A DNA stretch of 64,000 nt from Rathayibacter sp. VKM Ac-2804 (GCF_009866655.1 NZ_CP047420.1:3286001-3350000); one strand, 5' to 3'. Numbered from the stretch's first letter, positions 17,053 to 28,880 are shown. The notes: a model not told the origin generated them from the sequence alone. Numbers and translations are program-made.

Positions 17053-17211
17053 GGCCGAGAAGCCCCGCACGGGCGTCTCGGCTCATGCCGGCCGAGTAGC
17101 TCCGCAGGGGCGTATCGAGACCCACGGTCATCAGCAGGGCGGGTCTGCAGACTCAGCTTCTGACGGTGGTGGATCTCGCTACGCCCGCTCCGCGGGCTGC
17201 TCGATCAGCAG
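17053..17211. repeat. family A repeat pair, convergent copies
   Basis: A mini copy (17053-17080) and a forward copy (17083-17123, 'tcatgccggccgagtagc...tatcgagacc') are followed, after 47 bases, by a reverse copy (17171-17211, 'ctacgcccgctccgcgggctgctcgatcagcag'). The spacer 'cagcagggcgggtctgcaga' resembles the spacers of the other paired copies at 22123 and 60638. The whole can fold into one long cruciform between the PBP1 and small membrane protein genes, which converge here. Confidence 0.8.
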
Positions 17212-17223
17212 AAGAGGGCCGCG

Positions 17224-17469
17224 TCAGCCGCGGCCGCGCAGCGCGCCGACGATGGCGACCGTCGCGTAGTGCACGATCAGCGCCGCGATGCCGAAGCAGG
17301 CCAGCCCGCCGCTCGCCTCCGACCAGGGGCGGTGCGCGTCGGTCATGCTGCCGGGCATCACGATGTCGAGGGCGAAGAAGCCGACCGCGAGCCCGAAGCA
17401 GACCAGGCTGATCACCAGGAGCGCGCGGACCGCCTTGCCGACCGGATCGTAGTAGCGCGGGTTCGACAT
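17224..17469 (-). CDS. small membrane protein, two transmembrane helices
   Basis: An 81-residue protein with CGGAGG seven bases before the ATG. Two hydrophobic segments are at residues ~14-36 ('ALLVISLVCFGLAVGFFALDIV') and ~53-76 ('GGLACFGIAALIVHYATVAIVGAL'). The C-terminus is short and Arg-rich. No motif known to me; it is likely a conserved hypothetical of the family of small actinobacterial membrane proteins. Confidence 0.65.
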   Translation of the reverse strand: MSNPRYYDPVGKAVRALLVISLVCFGLAVGFFALDIVMPGSMTDAHRPWSEASGGLACFGIAALIVHYATVAIVGALRGRG

Positions 17470-17574
17470 CGTGCCTCCGGTTCTCGTCCCTCGTGTCTAT
17501 CCGCCCGCGCGACCCCCCGCAACCACTCGACACCCCGTCTCCTCCTCCCCCCGGACGCGCGAAACCCCCGGCTC

Positions 17575-17646
17575 CCCTCCGCGAGATGCCACTTGTGCGC
17601 GCGACACGCCGTGAAACGCGTGCACAAGTGGCATCTCGCGGGAGGG
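17575..17646. repeat. family B hairpin repeat, copy 1
   Basis: A 72-base inverted repeat with arms 'ccctccgcgagatgccacttgtgc' split across 17575-17598 and the complement at 17622-17646. The middle holds 'gcgcgacacgccgtgaaacgcgt'. A second copy lies at 20293-20357 on the other side of the clp gene. Copy 1 is 35 bases past the clp stop codon and could serve as its transcription terminator. Confidence 0.8.
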
Positions 17647-17681
17647 ACGCCGGGGGCGTCACCTCACCAGAAGGTGCGGGG

Positions 17682-20225
<2,544 letters not shown>

Positions 20226-20241
20226 CAGTCCTCCTGAAAGA

Positions 20242-20262
20242 GTTGAGTCACTTGCACTCAAG
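20242..20262. promoter_or_regulatory. HAIR operator (HspR site) before clp gene
   Basis: GTTGAGT (20242-20248), seven bases, ACTCAAG (20256-20262). The HAIR consensus recognised by the actinobacterial heat-shock repressor HspR is CTTGAGT-N7-ACTCAAG; 13 of 14 positions match. It lies 17-37 bases before the GTG start of the minus-strand clp gene, overlapping the likely promoter. HspR normally controls dnaK and clpB, so the clp gene is expected to be derepressed by heat shock. Confidence 0.88.
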
Positions 20263-20292
20263 TTCAACGCAGGGGGCCCTCCCCTATTCCCG

Positions 20293-20357
20293 TCCGCGAG
20301 ATGCCACTTGTGCACGCCTTCCACGGCGTGTCGCGTACGCAAGTGGCATCTCGCGGA
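20293..20357. repeat. family B hairpin repeat, copy 2
   Basis: Arms 'tccgcgagatgccacttgtgc' and the matching 'gcaagtggcatctcgcgga' enclose 'acgccttccacggcgtgtcgcgta'. The arms are the same as in the copy at 17575-17646. This copy separates the clp promoter region from the terminator of the aldo/keto reductase gene. Confidence 0.8.
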
Positions 20358-20373
20358 GGGGGGCAGACGAAGA

Positions 20374-20405
20374 GGAGGCACGGACCCTGTCCGGTCCGTG
20401 CCTCC
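20374..20405 (-). terminator. 13-bp hairpin after aldo/keto reductase gene
   Basis: GGAGGCACGGACC (20374-20386) and its exact complement (20393-20405) enclose a six-base loop. It lies 37 bases beyond the reductase stop codon, on the downstream side for this minus-strand gene. Confidence 0.8.
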
Positions 20406-20441
20406 CTGTGCGCCGACGCGCGTTTCTCCGGGGTGGGAGCT

Positions 20442-21374
20442 CTAGGGGACGATGTGGCCCGCGGCGCGGAACAGCTCGTACCACTCCGGCCGGGTGAGCG
20501 GCAGGTCGGAGCCGAGGGCTGCGTCGCGCACGCGCTGCTCGTTCGTCGTGCCGAGGACGACCTGCATCTTCGCCGGGTGGCGGGTGATCCAGGCGGTCGC
20601 GACGGCGAGGGGCGGGACGTCGTACTTCGCGGCGAGGCGGTCGAGGACCGCGTTCAGCTCGCCGTACTCGGGGTTGTCGAGGAAGACGCCGGTGAAGAAG
20701 CCGCTCTGGAACGGGGACCAGGCCTGCACGGTGATGTCGTTGAGGCGGCAGTAGTCGAGGATGCCCGCGTCGCGCATGACCGACTGGTCCTCGGCGAGCA
20801 TGTTCGACGCCACGCCCTGGGCGATCATCGGCGAGTGCGTGATCGAGAGCTGCAGCTGGTTCGCGACGATCGGCTGGTTCAGCGACTTCTTCAGCAGCTC
20901 GATCTGGTACGGCGTCTGGTTGGAGACGCCGAAGTGCTTGACCTTGCCGGCCGCGTGCAGCTCGTCGAAGGCGCGGGCGACCTCGTCGGGCTCGACCAGC
21001 GCGTCGGGGCGGTGCAGGAGGAGCACGTCGATGTAGTCGGTGCGCAGCGCCTTCAGCGAGCCCTCGACCGACTGCATCAGGTGCTCGTAGGAGAAGTCGA
21101 AGTACGGACCGTCGCCGACGATGCCGGCCTTGGTCTGCAGGACGACCTGCTCGCGCTCGGACGGAGTGAGCGCCAGCGCCTCGGCGAAGCGCTCCTCGCA
21201 GCGGTGCAGCTCGCCGCCGTAGACGTCGGCGTGATCGAAGAAGTCGATGCCGGAGTCGCGCGCGGTGCGGACGAGGTCGCGGATGGCGTCGTCGGTCATG
21301 TCGGGGATGCGCATGAGGCCGAGGACGACGTTCGGGGAGTCGAGGCCGGAGGCGCCGAGGGGGACGTGCTTCAA
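20442..21374 (-). CDS. aldo/keto reductase (YdhF type)
   Basis: A 310-residue NADPH-dependent oxidoreductase with a TIM-barrel fold. The start is TTG 21374, seven bases after AAGGAG. The catalytic tetrad is visible: Asp47 and Tyr52 in 'FFDHADVYGG', Lys82 in 'LQTKAG' and His121 in 'LLLHRPD'. Nucleotide-binding segments 'GVSNQTPYQ' and 'VLGTTNEQRVRDA' are present. The length and the 'QLQLSITH' segment fit the YdhF subfamily of AKRs. Substrate is not predictable. It is monocistronic, with its own terminator. Confidence 0.9.
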   Translation of the reverse strand: MKHVPLGASGLDSPNVVLGLMRIPDMTDDAIRDLVRTARDSGIDFFDHADVYGGELHRCEERFAEALALTPSEREQVVLQTKAGIVGDGPYFDFSYEHLMQSVEGSLKALRTDYIDVLLLHRPDALVEPDEVARAFDELHAAGKVKHFGVSNQTPYQIELLKKSLNQPIVANQLQLSITHSPMIAQGVASNMLAEDQSVMRDAGILDYCRLNDITVQAWSPFQSGFFTGVFLDNPEYGELNAVLDRLAAKYDVPPLAVATAWITRHPAKMQVVLGTTNEQRVRDAALGSDLPLTRPEWYELFRAAGHIVP

Positions 21375-21518
21375 GGGAGTGCTCCTTCGTTGGATACCTC
21401 GACCACGGTACGGGCGCCGCCTGTGCGCCGTCCAACAGGGGGCGCTGGTGCGATTCATGCGCCGGAGTGGTGAATCGCACTCGTTGCCGGGGAGACGCCG
21501 CGGTGGGAGGCTGCCGCC

Positions 21519-22094
21519 ATGACGATCGAGGTGCGCCCCGCCGCCGTCTTCGACGATCTGGCGACGATGAACGGCCCGAAGCGGCCCGATGCGAGCGTGT
21601 GCTGGTGCCTGAGCTACCGCCTGCTCTCCTCCGCCGAGAACAACGCCCTGCGCGGCCCGGCCCGCGGCGAGCGGATGCGCGAGCTCGTCGCGCAGGACCC
21701 GCCGCCCGGCGTCCTCGCCTACGACGGCGGCGAGGTGGCGGGCTGGGCCGCCGTGCACCGCCGGGCCGACACGAGCTACGCGAAGAACCGGAGGATCCCG
21801 CACGTCGACGACCTGGACGTCTGGAGCGTCTGGTGCATCCGCGTCCGCCCCGGCTTCCGCAGGCGCGGGATCTCGCACGCCCTGCTCGCCGGCGCCGTCG
21901 ACTTCGCCCGCGCGCACGGCGCCCCGGCGATCGAGGGCTACCCGGTCGACAACGCCGGCGCGCGGGTCGAGCAGACAATGGCCTACGTCGGCACCCGCGC
22001 CCTTTTCGAGAAGGCCGGCTTCTCGCACGCGGCCGACACCACCTCGGTGCTCAACGGCTTCCCGCGCGTGCTGATGCGGCTGCCGCTGAAGTGA
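21519..22094 (+). CDS. GNAT-family N-acetyltransferase
   Basis: A 191-residue acetyltransferase of the Gcn5-related fold. The acetyl-CoA-binding motif A is 'SVWCIRVRPGFRRRGISHALLAGAVDFA' (R-x-x-G-[IL] at residues ~116-122). The C-terminus 'RALFEKAGFSHA' is the standard motif B end. The N-terminal 'CWCLSYR' segment is typical of a subgroup with a Cys-rich first strand. The start is ATG 21519 with GGGAGG nine bases before. It faces away from the reductase gene (divergent). Substrate unknown. Confidence 0.85.
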   Translation: MTIEVRPAAVFDDLATMNGPKRPDASVCWCLSYRLLSSAENNALRGPARGERMRELVAQDPPPGVLAYDGGEVAGWAAVHRRADTSYAKNRRIPHVDDLDVWSVWCIRVRPGFRRRGISHALLAGAVDFARAHGAPAIEGYPVDNAGARVEQTMAYVGTRALFEKAGFSHAADTTSVLNGFPRVLMRLPLK

Positions 22095-22397
22095 ATGCGC
22101 CGACCGGCCGCGGTGCTCGCGTTCATGCTGATCGAGTAGCCCGCGGAGCGGGCGTATCGAGATCCACCAGCGTCGGACGACGGTCTGCATACCCGCCTTC
22201 TGAGGACGGCGGGTCTCGATACGCCCCTGCGGGGCTACTCGACCAGCATGTGACACGCCCCTGCGGGGCTGTTCGACCAGCGGGACGCCGCTCGTCGTGC
22301 GGCGCGGAGCGACTCCTCGATCGGCAGGGACCGGCCTGTCGACGAGAGCCCTCGCGCCACTTCGCCATGACGTTCCTTCGGCCGTTACCGTGTCGAC
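22095..22397. repeat. gene-free 303-base gap with family A repeat cluster
   Basis: A forward copy (22123-22163), a 52-base spacer, a reverse copy (22211-22250) and a truncated reverse copy (22253-22280) occupy most of the gap. The reverse copies share 'cacgcccctgcggggct.(c/t)tcgaccagc'. The final 110 bases hold the promoter of the HTH-nucleotidyltransferase gene: TACCGT at 22386-22391 is a possible -10. Confidence 0.8.
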
Positions 22398-22865
22398 GTG
22401 CAGACAGGCTCGATCGACACCTCAGCGGTGGTGCGCCGCGCCCGCGAGGACATCGGCCTGTCGCAGGACTCACTCGCCCGCGCCGCCGGGCTCCGTCGGT
22501 CCGATCTCGCTGCGATCGAGTCGGGAACGCGACGGGTGGGCCCGGAGCAGCTCACTCGGATTCTCAAGGCGGCGCGCCTTCGTCCCTCGCTGGCTCTCGA
22601 ACTGCTCGCCGACCAGGTGCGGGCCCTCGCGGCCGAACACGGGTTGCACGACGTCCGCGTCTTCGGCTCGACGGTCCGCGGCACCGATCACGAACACAGC
22701 GACATCGATCTGCTCGTCGCCGCAGATCCAGCCGTCGACTTCCTCGGTCTCGCGGCTTTCCGCGGTCGGGCTGCGGAGCTGCTCGGCTTCCCGGTCGACG
22801 TCGTCGTCGACGACTGCGACAACGAGGTCGTCCGCGCGATACGCCAGGAGGCAGTACCGCTCTGA
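22398..22865 (+). CDS. HTH (XRE) - minimal nucleotidyltransferase (MNT) fusion protein
   Basis: A 155-residue two-domain protein. Residues ~9-62 are a Cro/C1-type helix-turn-helix ('LSQDSLARAAGLRRSDLAAIESG'). Residues ~75-150 are a minimal nucleotidyltransferase: G90-S91 in 'VFGSTVRG', the metal ligands Asp102 and Asp104 in 'SDIDLL' and a third acidic residue near Asp134 in 'VDVVVDD'. MNT proteins commonly act as antitoxins of HEPN toxins, by AMPylating the HEPN partner. No HEPN gene follows here: the next gene converges from the other strand. GTG 22398 lies six bases after TACCGT and has no ribosome-binding site, so the mRNA is probably leaderless. Confidence 0.85.
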   Translation: MQTGSIDTSAVVRRAREDIGLSQDSLARAAGLRRSDLAAIESGTRRVGPEQLTRILKAARLRPSLALELLADQVRALAAEHGLHDVRVFGSTVRGTDHEHSDIDLLVAADPAVDFLGLAAFRGRAAELLGFPVDVVVDDCDNEVVRAIRQEAVPL

Positions 22866-22940
22866 GCAGCTCCACCCCGCTCGCGGCGCTGCGGGAACGG
22901 CTGACGCGAAGAGCCTCCGCGCACCGACCGCGGAGACGAG

Positions 22941-22974
22941 GAACGGCTCCTCACCCGGAGGGGAGGAGCCGTTC
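22941..22974. terminator. bidirectional hairpin between HTH-MNT gene and nrdF
   Basis: GAACGGCTCCTC (22941-22952) and GAGGAGCCGTTC (22963-22974) pair perfectly around a ten-base loop. The genes on both sides converge on it, with nrdF ending 31 bases to the right, so it can end transcripts from either side. Confidence 0.8.
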
Positions 22975-23004
22975 GCCGTGGAGGCCGGGACGTGGTGTCG
23001 ACGC

Positions 23005-24042
<1,038 letters not shown>

Positions 24043-26178
24043 TTACAGCATGCAGCTGACGCAGCCGTCGACCTCCGTGCCCTCCAGCGCGAGCTGGCGG
24101 AGACGGATGTAGTAGATGGTCTTGATGCCCTTGCGCCAGGCGTAGATCTGCGCGCGGTTGATGTCGCGGGTGGTCGCGGTGTCCTTGAAGAACAGCGTCA
24201 GCGAGAGGCCCTGGTCGACGTGCTGCGTCGCCGCGGCGTAGGTGTCGATGATCTTCTCGTAGCCGATCTCGTACGCGTCCTGGTAGTACTCCAGGTTGTC
24301 GTTCGTCATGAACGGCGCCGGGTAGTAGACGCGGCCGAGCTTGCCCTCCTTGCGGATCTCGATCTTCGACGCGATCGGGTGGATCGAGGACGTCGAGTTG
24401 TTGATGTACGAGATCGAGCCGGTCGGCGGGACGGCCTGCAGGTTCTGGTTGTAGATGCCGTGCTCCATGACCGAGGCCTTGAGCGCGCGCCAGTCGTCCT
24501 GGGTGGGGACGGCGATGCCGGCCTCGGAGAAGAGGCGGGAGACGCGCTCGGTGGCGGGCGTCCACTCCTTCTCGGTGTAGGTGTCGAAGAACTCGCCCGA
24601 GGCGTACTTCGAGTCGGCGAAGCCCTCGAAGGTGGTGCCGCGCTCGATCGAGATGCTGTTCGACGCGCGCAGGGCGTGGAAGAGCACCGAGTAGAAGTAG
24701 ATGTTGGTGAAGTCGATGCCCTCCTCGGATCCGTAGTGGATCCGCTCGCGGGCGAGGTAGCCGTGCAGGTTCATCTGGCCGAGGCCGATGGCGTGCGACT
24801 TGTCGTTGCCGTCCTCGATCGAGCGCACCGAGGTGATGTGCGACTGGTCGGACACCGAGGTGAGGCCGCGGATCGCGGTCTCGATGGTGCGGCCGAAGTC
24901 GGGCGAGTCCATCGTCAGCGCGATGTTCAGCGAGCCGAGGTTGCAGGAGATGTCCTTGCCGATGCTGTTGTAGGAGAGGTCCTCGTTGTAGGTCGTCGGG
25001 GTGTTGACCTGGAGGATCTCGGAGCACAGGTTGGACATGTTGATGCGGCCCTTGATCGGGTTCGCCTTGTTCACCGTGTCCTCGAACACGATGTAGGGGT
25101 AGCCCGACTCGAACTGGATCTCCGCGATGGTCTGGAAGAACTCGCGCGCCGAGATCTTGGTCTTCTTGATGCGCGGGTCGTCGACCATCTCGCGGTACTT
25201 CTCGGAGATCGAGATGTCGCCGAAGGGCAGGCCGTAGACGCGCTCGACGTCGTACGGGGAGAAGAGGTACATGTCCTCGTTGTTCTTCGCGAGCTCGAAC
25301 GTGATGTCGGGCACGACGACGCCGAGGGAGAGCGTCTTGATGCGGATCTTCTCGTCCGCGTTCTCGCGCTTGGTGTCGAGGAACCGCAGGATGTCGGGGT
25401 GGTGCGCCGAGAGGTACACCGCGCCGGCTCCCTGGCGGGCGCCGAGCTGGTTCGCGTAGCTGAAGCTGTCCTCGAGGAGCTTCATCACGGGGATGATGCC
25501 CGAGGACTGGTTCTCGATCTGCTTGATCGGCGCGCCGGCCTCGCGGATGTTGGAGAGCGAGAGGGCGACGCCGCCGCCGCGCTTGGAGAGCTGCAGCGCG
25601 GAGTTGATGCCGCGGGCGATCGACTCCATGTTGTCCTCGATGCGCAGGAGGAAGCAGGAGACGAGCTCGCCGCGCTGGGCCTTGCCCGTGTTGAGGAAGG
25701 TGGGGGTCGCGGGCTGGAAGCGGCCGGCGACGATCTCCTCGACGAGGGCGATCGCCAGCTTCTCGTCGCCCTGCGCGAGGCCGAGGGCCGACATGACGAC
25801 GCGGTCCTCGAAGCGCTCGAGGTAGCGCTTCCCGTCGAAGGTCTTCAGCGTGTACGACGTGTAGTACTTGAAGGCGCCGAGGAAGGTCGCGAAGCGGAAC
25901 TTCTTCGAGTAGGCGAGGTCGTTCAGCTCCTGGATGAAGTCGAACGAGTACTGGTCGAGGACGGCCTTCTCGTAGTACTCCTTCTCGACCAGGTAGTCGA
26001 GGCGCTCCTTGAGGGAGTGGAAGAAGACGGTGTTCTGGTTGACGTGCTGCAGGAAGTACTCGCGCGCCGCCTCGCGGTCCTTGTCGAACTGGATCTCCCC
26101 GTTCGGGCCGTACAGGTTCAGCATCGCGTTGAGCGAGTGGTAGTCCATCTGCGCGGCGTCCCGGGGGGCGTCGATCAC
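24043..26178 (-). CDS. nrdE: class Ib ribonucleotide reductase, alpha subunit
   Basis: A 711-residue catalytic subunit. The start is placed at GTG 26178, whose GTGA overlaps the nrdI stop; a TTG at 26190 or the ATG in '[11 protein letters not shown]' are alternatives. The N-terminal domain lacks an extra ATP cone, as usual for class Ib. The active site shows 'NLCSEI', '[14 protein letters not shown]' and '[14 protein letters not shown]'. The C-terminal 'VDGCVSCML' holds the redox-active C-x-x-C pair that is re-reduced by NrdH. Translation is coupled to nrdI. Confidence 0.97.
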   Translation of the reverse strand: MIDAPRDAAQMDYHSLNAMLNLYGPNGEIQFDKDREAAREYFLQHVNQNTVFFHSLKERLDYLVEKEYYEKAVLDQYSFDFIQELNDLAYSKKFRFATFLGAFKYYTSYTLKTFDGKRYLERFEDRVVMSALGLAQGDEKLAIALVEEIVAGRFQPATPTFLNTGKAQRGELVSCFLLRIEDNMESIARGINSALQLSKRGGGVALSLSNIREAGAPIKQIENQSSGIIPVMKLLEDSFSYANQLGARQGAGAVYLSAHHPDILRFLDTKRENADEKIRIKTLSLGVVVPDITFELAKNNEDMYLFSPYDVERVYGLPFGDISISEKYREMVDDPRIKKTKISAREFFQTIAEIQFESGYPYIVFEDTVNKANPIKGRINMSNLCSEILQVNTPTTYNEDLSYNSIGKDISCNLGSLNIALTMDSPDFGRTIETAIRGLTSVSDQSHITSVRSIEDGNDKSHAIGLGQMNLHGYLARERIHYGSEEGIDFTNIYFYSVLFHALRASNSISIERGTTFEGFADSKYASGEFFDTYTEKEWTPATERVSRLFSEAGIAVPTQDDWRALKASVMEHGIYNQNLQAVPPTGSISYINNSTSSIHPIASKIEIRKEGKLGRVYYPAPFMTNDNLEYYQDAYEIGYEKIIDTYAAATQHVDQGLSLTLFFKDTATTRDINRAQIYAWRKGIKTIYYIRLRQLALEGTEVDGCVSCML

Positions 26179-26591
26179 TGCTGCGTCCAAAACGAGTCCA
26201 ATCCTTCGTCGACGGCGCGGACGTCGTCGGGTGTGCCGAATACTTCGAAACGGTAGAGATGCGGCACCTCGCACTTGCGGGCGATGATGTCGCCGGCGAG
26301 GCAGTAGGCCTCGCCGAAGTTGGTGTTGCCGGCGCCGATGACGCCGCGGAGCAGGGCGCGGTTGCGCGGGACGTTCAGGAAGCGGATGACCTGCTTGGGA
26401 ACCGCTCCCCCGCCGTTGCCCCCGCCGTAGGTGGGGAGGACGAGCACGTACGGCTCGTCGACGTGGAGCGTGTCGACCGCGGCGCCGTCCCGCCGGGAGT
26501 GCAGGGGGATCTGCTGCGCGGGCCGCCCGAGCTTCTGCATGAAGCGGTGGGTGTTGCCCGAGCTGCTCGAGAAGTACACGAGTCCGCTCAT
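26175..26591 (-). CDS. nrdI: NrdI flavodoxin-like activator of NrdF
   Basis: A 138-residue flavodoxin-like protein that supplies oxidant for building the Mn(III)2-tyrosyl radical in NrdF. The FMN phosphate loop is '[12 protein letters not shown]' at residues ~6-17; 'LPTYGGG' and '[15 protein letters not shown]' are the other flavin loops typical of NrdI. GGGGGAGG lies six bases before the ATG. It overlaps nrdE by four bases. A 249-base gap with a long hairpin repeat separates it from nrdH. Confidence 0.95.
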   Translation of the reverse strand: MSGLVYFSSSSGNTHRFMQKLGRPAQQIPLHSRRDGAAVDTLHVDEPYVLVLPTYGGGNGGGAVPKQVIRFLNVPRNRALLRGVIGAGNTNFGEAYCLAGDIIARKCEVPHLYRFEVFGTPDDVRAVDEGLDSFWTQQ

Positions 26592-26740
26592 CGCGCGCCT
26601 CCCCCGTCCTTCCGTCGTCCGCCCTCGCGGGCGCTTGCGGACCCGCTCCCGCGGATCCTCCGCCGGCCCGGGGCAGAACCTGCGCACCCGGACCGGCGAA
26701 GCTGTGTGCTCTGCCTCCGTCGCCGTGTCCTGACCAGCCC

Positions 26741-26848
26741 CTCTCTGAGGCGTCTGGTCGGTCAGCTGCAAGGCGGAGGAAGGAGTCGTAGCGGCGCTAC
26801 GGCGACTGACGACAATGCCGCAGACGGCCGATCAGACGCCTCAGAGAG
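26741..26848. repeat. family C hairpin repeat between nrdH and nrdI
   Basis: Outer arms CTCTCTGAGGCGTCTG (26741-26756) and its exact complement (26833-26848) enclose about 76 bases. The right arm overlaps the last two codons and stop of nrdH. The inside reads 'tgcaaggcggagg', then a small stem GTAGC-GGC-GCTAC, then 'gacgacaatgccgcagacgg'. The same order of elements occurs in the tandem array at 30069-30416. As RNA it would form a roughly 108-nucleotide hairpin in the nrdHIEF message and could set the ratio of NrdH to NrdIEF. The remaining sequence of this gap, 26592-26740, shows nothing I can name. Confidence 0.8.
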
Positions 26849-27059
26849 CGGAGATCTTGTCGGGGCGGAAGCCGGACCAGTGATCGTCGTCCGTGATGAC
26901 GACCGGGGCCTGGAGGTAGCCGAGCGCCTTGACGGCGTCGAGGGCCTTCTCGTCGACGGAGAGGTCGAAGATCTCGTAGTCGATGCCCTTGCTGTCGAGG
27001 GCCCGGTAGGTCGCGGTGCACTGCACGCAGGAGGGCTTGGTGTAGACCGTCACAGCCAT
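26841..27059 (-). CDS. nrdH: NrdH glutaredoxin-like redoxin
   Basis: A 72-residue thioredoxin-fold protein that donates electrons to NrdE. The redox motif is C-V-Q-C in 'TKPSCVQCTATYRAL' (residues 11-14). The C-terminal 'WSGFRPDKI' is the signature that gives NrdH thioredoxin-reductase dependence. The start is ATG 27059 with AAAGGA eight bases before. It is first in the operon, behind about 160 bases of leader and the NrdR boxes. Confidence 0.96.
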   Translation of the reverse strand: MAVTVYTKPSCVQCTATYRALDSKGIDYEIFDLSVDEKALDAVKALGYLQAPVVITDDDHWSGFRPDKISAL

Positions 27060-27226
27060 GGGTGTCGTCCTTTCGGAAGGAGGTGTCCCGAGGGCCGGAT
27101 CCGGTGCCGCGCCGGGGGTCCGGGCGGGCGGGAGGCGGTCGTGGGGAGTTGTGATGTGGGGTGGTGCGGGGCGCTCGGCGACCGAGCGGCGGTGCCGGTG
27201 GGCCTCTCGGCCCGACCTGCTCAGCA

Positions 27227-27274
27227 ATACTACATATAGTGGGCGGCCCGGCGGCAGCCCACTAGGAGTAGTAG
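27227..27274 (-). promoter_or_regulatory. two NrdR boxes, 32 bp apart, in nrdHIEF promoter
   Basis: Read on the minus strand, box 1 (27227-27242) is CCACTATATGTAGTAT and matches 13 of 16 positions of the NrdR consensus ACACTATATATAGTGT. Box 2 (27259-27274) keeps the outer arms ACTA and TAGTG. Their centres are 32 bp apart, three helical turns, the usual spacing of NrdR box pairs. Box 1 also provides an AT-rich -10-like TATATG/TAGTAT. NrdR, an ATP/dATP-sensing repressor, should therefore control the operon. The gene of NrdR is not in the window. Confidence 0.85.
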
Positions 27275-27288
27275 TTACATCCGTGTAG

Positions 27289-27384
27289 TTATCCACCGGT
27301 CCTCCCCCGGTCCATCCACAGGCCGGGGCCCGCGGACCCGCGGAAGGACGCGGATCTCGCCGAGTTATCCACCGCTGTGGACAG
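27289..27384. promoter_or_regulatory. cluster of DnaA-box-like sites upstream of nrdHIEF
   Basis: Four sites near the DnaA-box consensus TTATCCACA/TTGTCCACA: TTATCCACC (27289-27297), CCATCCACA (27312-27320), TTATCCACC (27365-27373) and, in inverted orientation two bases later, TGTGGACAG (27376-27384, read as CTGTCCACA). Three of the four match at eight of nine positions. They begin 14 bases beyond NrdR box 2. No origin-like gene order (dnaA, dnaN) is present, so a role in coupling nrd transcription to replication initiation is more likely than an origin. The rest of the gap, 27385-27628, contains only a small inverted repeat TGTCGG...CCGACA (27420-27436) and no convincing gene. Confidence 0.7.
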
Positions 27385-27628
27385 TCGCGACGGGTTCCCT
27401 GGGTACAACGCTCCACGGCGTGTCGGCATGCCCGACATGCGGGTGCTCGGGCGCGATCGGACCACTACATGTGGGGGTCGTCGCACGTCGCGGGCCATAC
27501 GTCGACGCTACGGCCGACCACCGACATCGGCGGCCCCGCGAGCGGGCTGCGGACGGGTCGAGGCGGCGCGGCGGACGGGTTCCTGGGGACGGGGCAGCAC
27601 GGGCCGCAGGAGGGCTCTCGACGGGTGA

Positions 27629-28723
27629 TCAGGAGGCGCGTGCGAGCTCCGCCGCGACCGCCCGCAGGTGCGGCAGCGGGTCGGCGATCGCCGCCGCCGC
27701 CGAGCCCGCCGCCTCGGTCAGCGAGGCCGCCGCGGCGAAGGCGGTGGTCGGCGCCTGGATCGCCCCGGCGACGAGCATCGCCCGGGCGCCGGCCGCCTCC
27801 GCGAGCCCGAGCAGGTAGGAGGGCACCTTCCCCGCCATCGACTGCGCGTCGAAGCGGCCCTCGCCGGTCAGGACCACGTCGGCGCCGGCGACGAGCGCCG
27901 GGAGCCCGAGCGCCTCGCCGACCGCGGCCGAGCCGGGGGCCAGGCGCGCGCCCCAGGCGAGCAGGCCGAAGCCGGTGCCGCCGGCCGCGCCGGTGCCCGC
28001 CTCCTCCGGGTCGGCGTCGAGGTGCGCCGCGAGGTGGCGGAGGCCGTCGTCGAGGCGGAGCACGTCGTCGACGGTCGCGCCCTTCTGCGGCCCGAAGACG
28101 TGCGCGGCTCCGGAGTCGCCGAGCAGCGGGTTGGTGACGTCGCTGAGGATGCGCGCGCCGCCGGCCGGGACGGGGCGCAGCGCGTGCCGGTCGACGACCG
28201 CGAGCTCGTGCAGCGCTCCGCCGCCGTCGCCGAGCTCGTGCCCGGAGACGGTGAGGAAGCGCGCGCCGAGCTCGCGCAGCGCCCCGACGCCGCCGTCGGT
28301 GGACGAGCTGCCGCCGATCGCGAGAAGCACCGCATGGGCGCCGGCGTCGAGCGCGGCGGCGATCGCCCGGCCGAAGCCGCGGGTGTGCGCGGTGAGCGGG
28401 CGCAGCGGGTCGAGCAGCGTGATGCCGCTCGCGGAGGCGAGCTCGACGACCGCGGTGCCGTCGGGCAGCAGCAGCCAGGCCGTCTCGACGGGGCGGTCGT
28501 CGGGGCCGGTGACGGTGAGCGCGTGGCGGCGCGCCTCCGGCACCGCGACCGCGAACGCGTCGACCGTGCCCTCGCCGCCGTCGGCCATCGGCGCGAGCAC
28601 CAGCTCGTCGCCGGGCCGCGCGCTGCGCCAGCCCTCGGCAAGCGCCTCCGCCACCTCGACGGCGGTCGCCGACCCCTTGAAGGAGTCGGGCGCGATGATC
28701 ACTCTGCGGGCTCCGCTGCTCAT
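27629..28723 (-). CDS. glxK: glycerate kinase
   Basis: A 364-residue member of the GarK/GlxK (type 1) glycerate 2-kinase family that phosphorylates D-glycerate. Diagnostic segments are 'IIAPDSFKGSATAVEVAEALAEG' at the N-terminus, 'PMADGGEGTVDAF', 'AIGGSSSTDGGVG' near 140, 'SDVTNPLLGDSGAAHVFGPQKGA' and 'VLTGEGRFDAQSMAGK'. The length is normal for the family. A possible -10 (CAGACT) lies seven bases before the ATG, so the message may be leaderless. It is transcribed away from the DUF559 gene; the gene after its stop is the nrd promoter region. Confidence 0.94.
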   Translation of the reverse strand: MSSGARRVIIAPDSFKGSATAVEVAEALAEGWRSARPGDELVLAPMADGGEGTVDAFAVAVPEARRHALTVTGPDDRPVETAWLLLPDGTAVVELASASGITLLDPLRPLTAHTRGFGRAIAAALDAGAHAVLLAIGGSSSTDGGVGALRELGARFLTVSGHELGDGGGALHELAVVDRHALRPVPAGGARILSDVTNPLLGDSGAAHVFGPQKGATVDDVLRLDDGLRHLAAHLDADPEEAGTGAAGGTGFGLLAWGARLAPGSAAVGEALGLPALVAGADVVLTGEGRFDAQSMAGKVPSYLLGLAEAAGARAMLVAGAIQAPTTAFAAAASLTEAAGSAAAAIADPLPHLRAVAAELARAS

Positions 28724-28880
28724 GCGCTCCAGTCTGGCAGCGCACCGCCCACCCGCGGACAGGCCGCGAGCGGACACTCGATGGGGTCTGAACAAGAAGC
28801 AGGGGCCCTTCCGCGGCCACTCGCTCGCGCCCTGTGGAGAACGCGAGCGGGCCTCTCCAACCCTCGGGCAGGATGGCGCG

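Noticed and set aside
20226..20381. 52-codon N-terminal extension of the clp protein
   Set aside because: It would be translated through the HAIR operator and the family B repeat; GTG 20225 has a good ribosome-binding site.
27289..27384. DnaA-box cluster as a replication origin
   Set aside because: No dnaA, dnaN, gyrase or parAB genes nearby, no AT-rich unwinding element, and only four imperfect boxes.
27461..27474. ACCACTACATGTGG as a third NrdR box
   Set aside because: Only the left half fits the consensus and the distance to the other boxes is not a helical multiple consistent with NrdR pairs.
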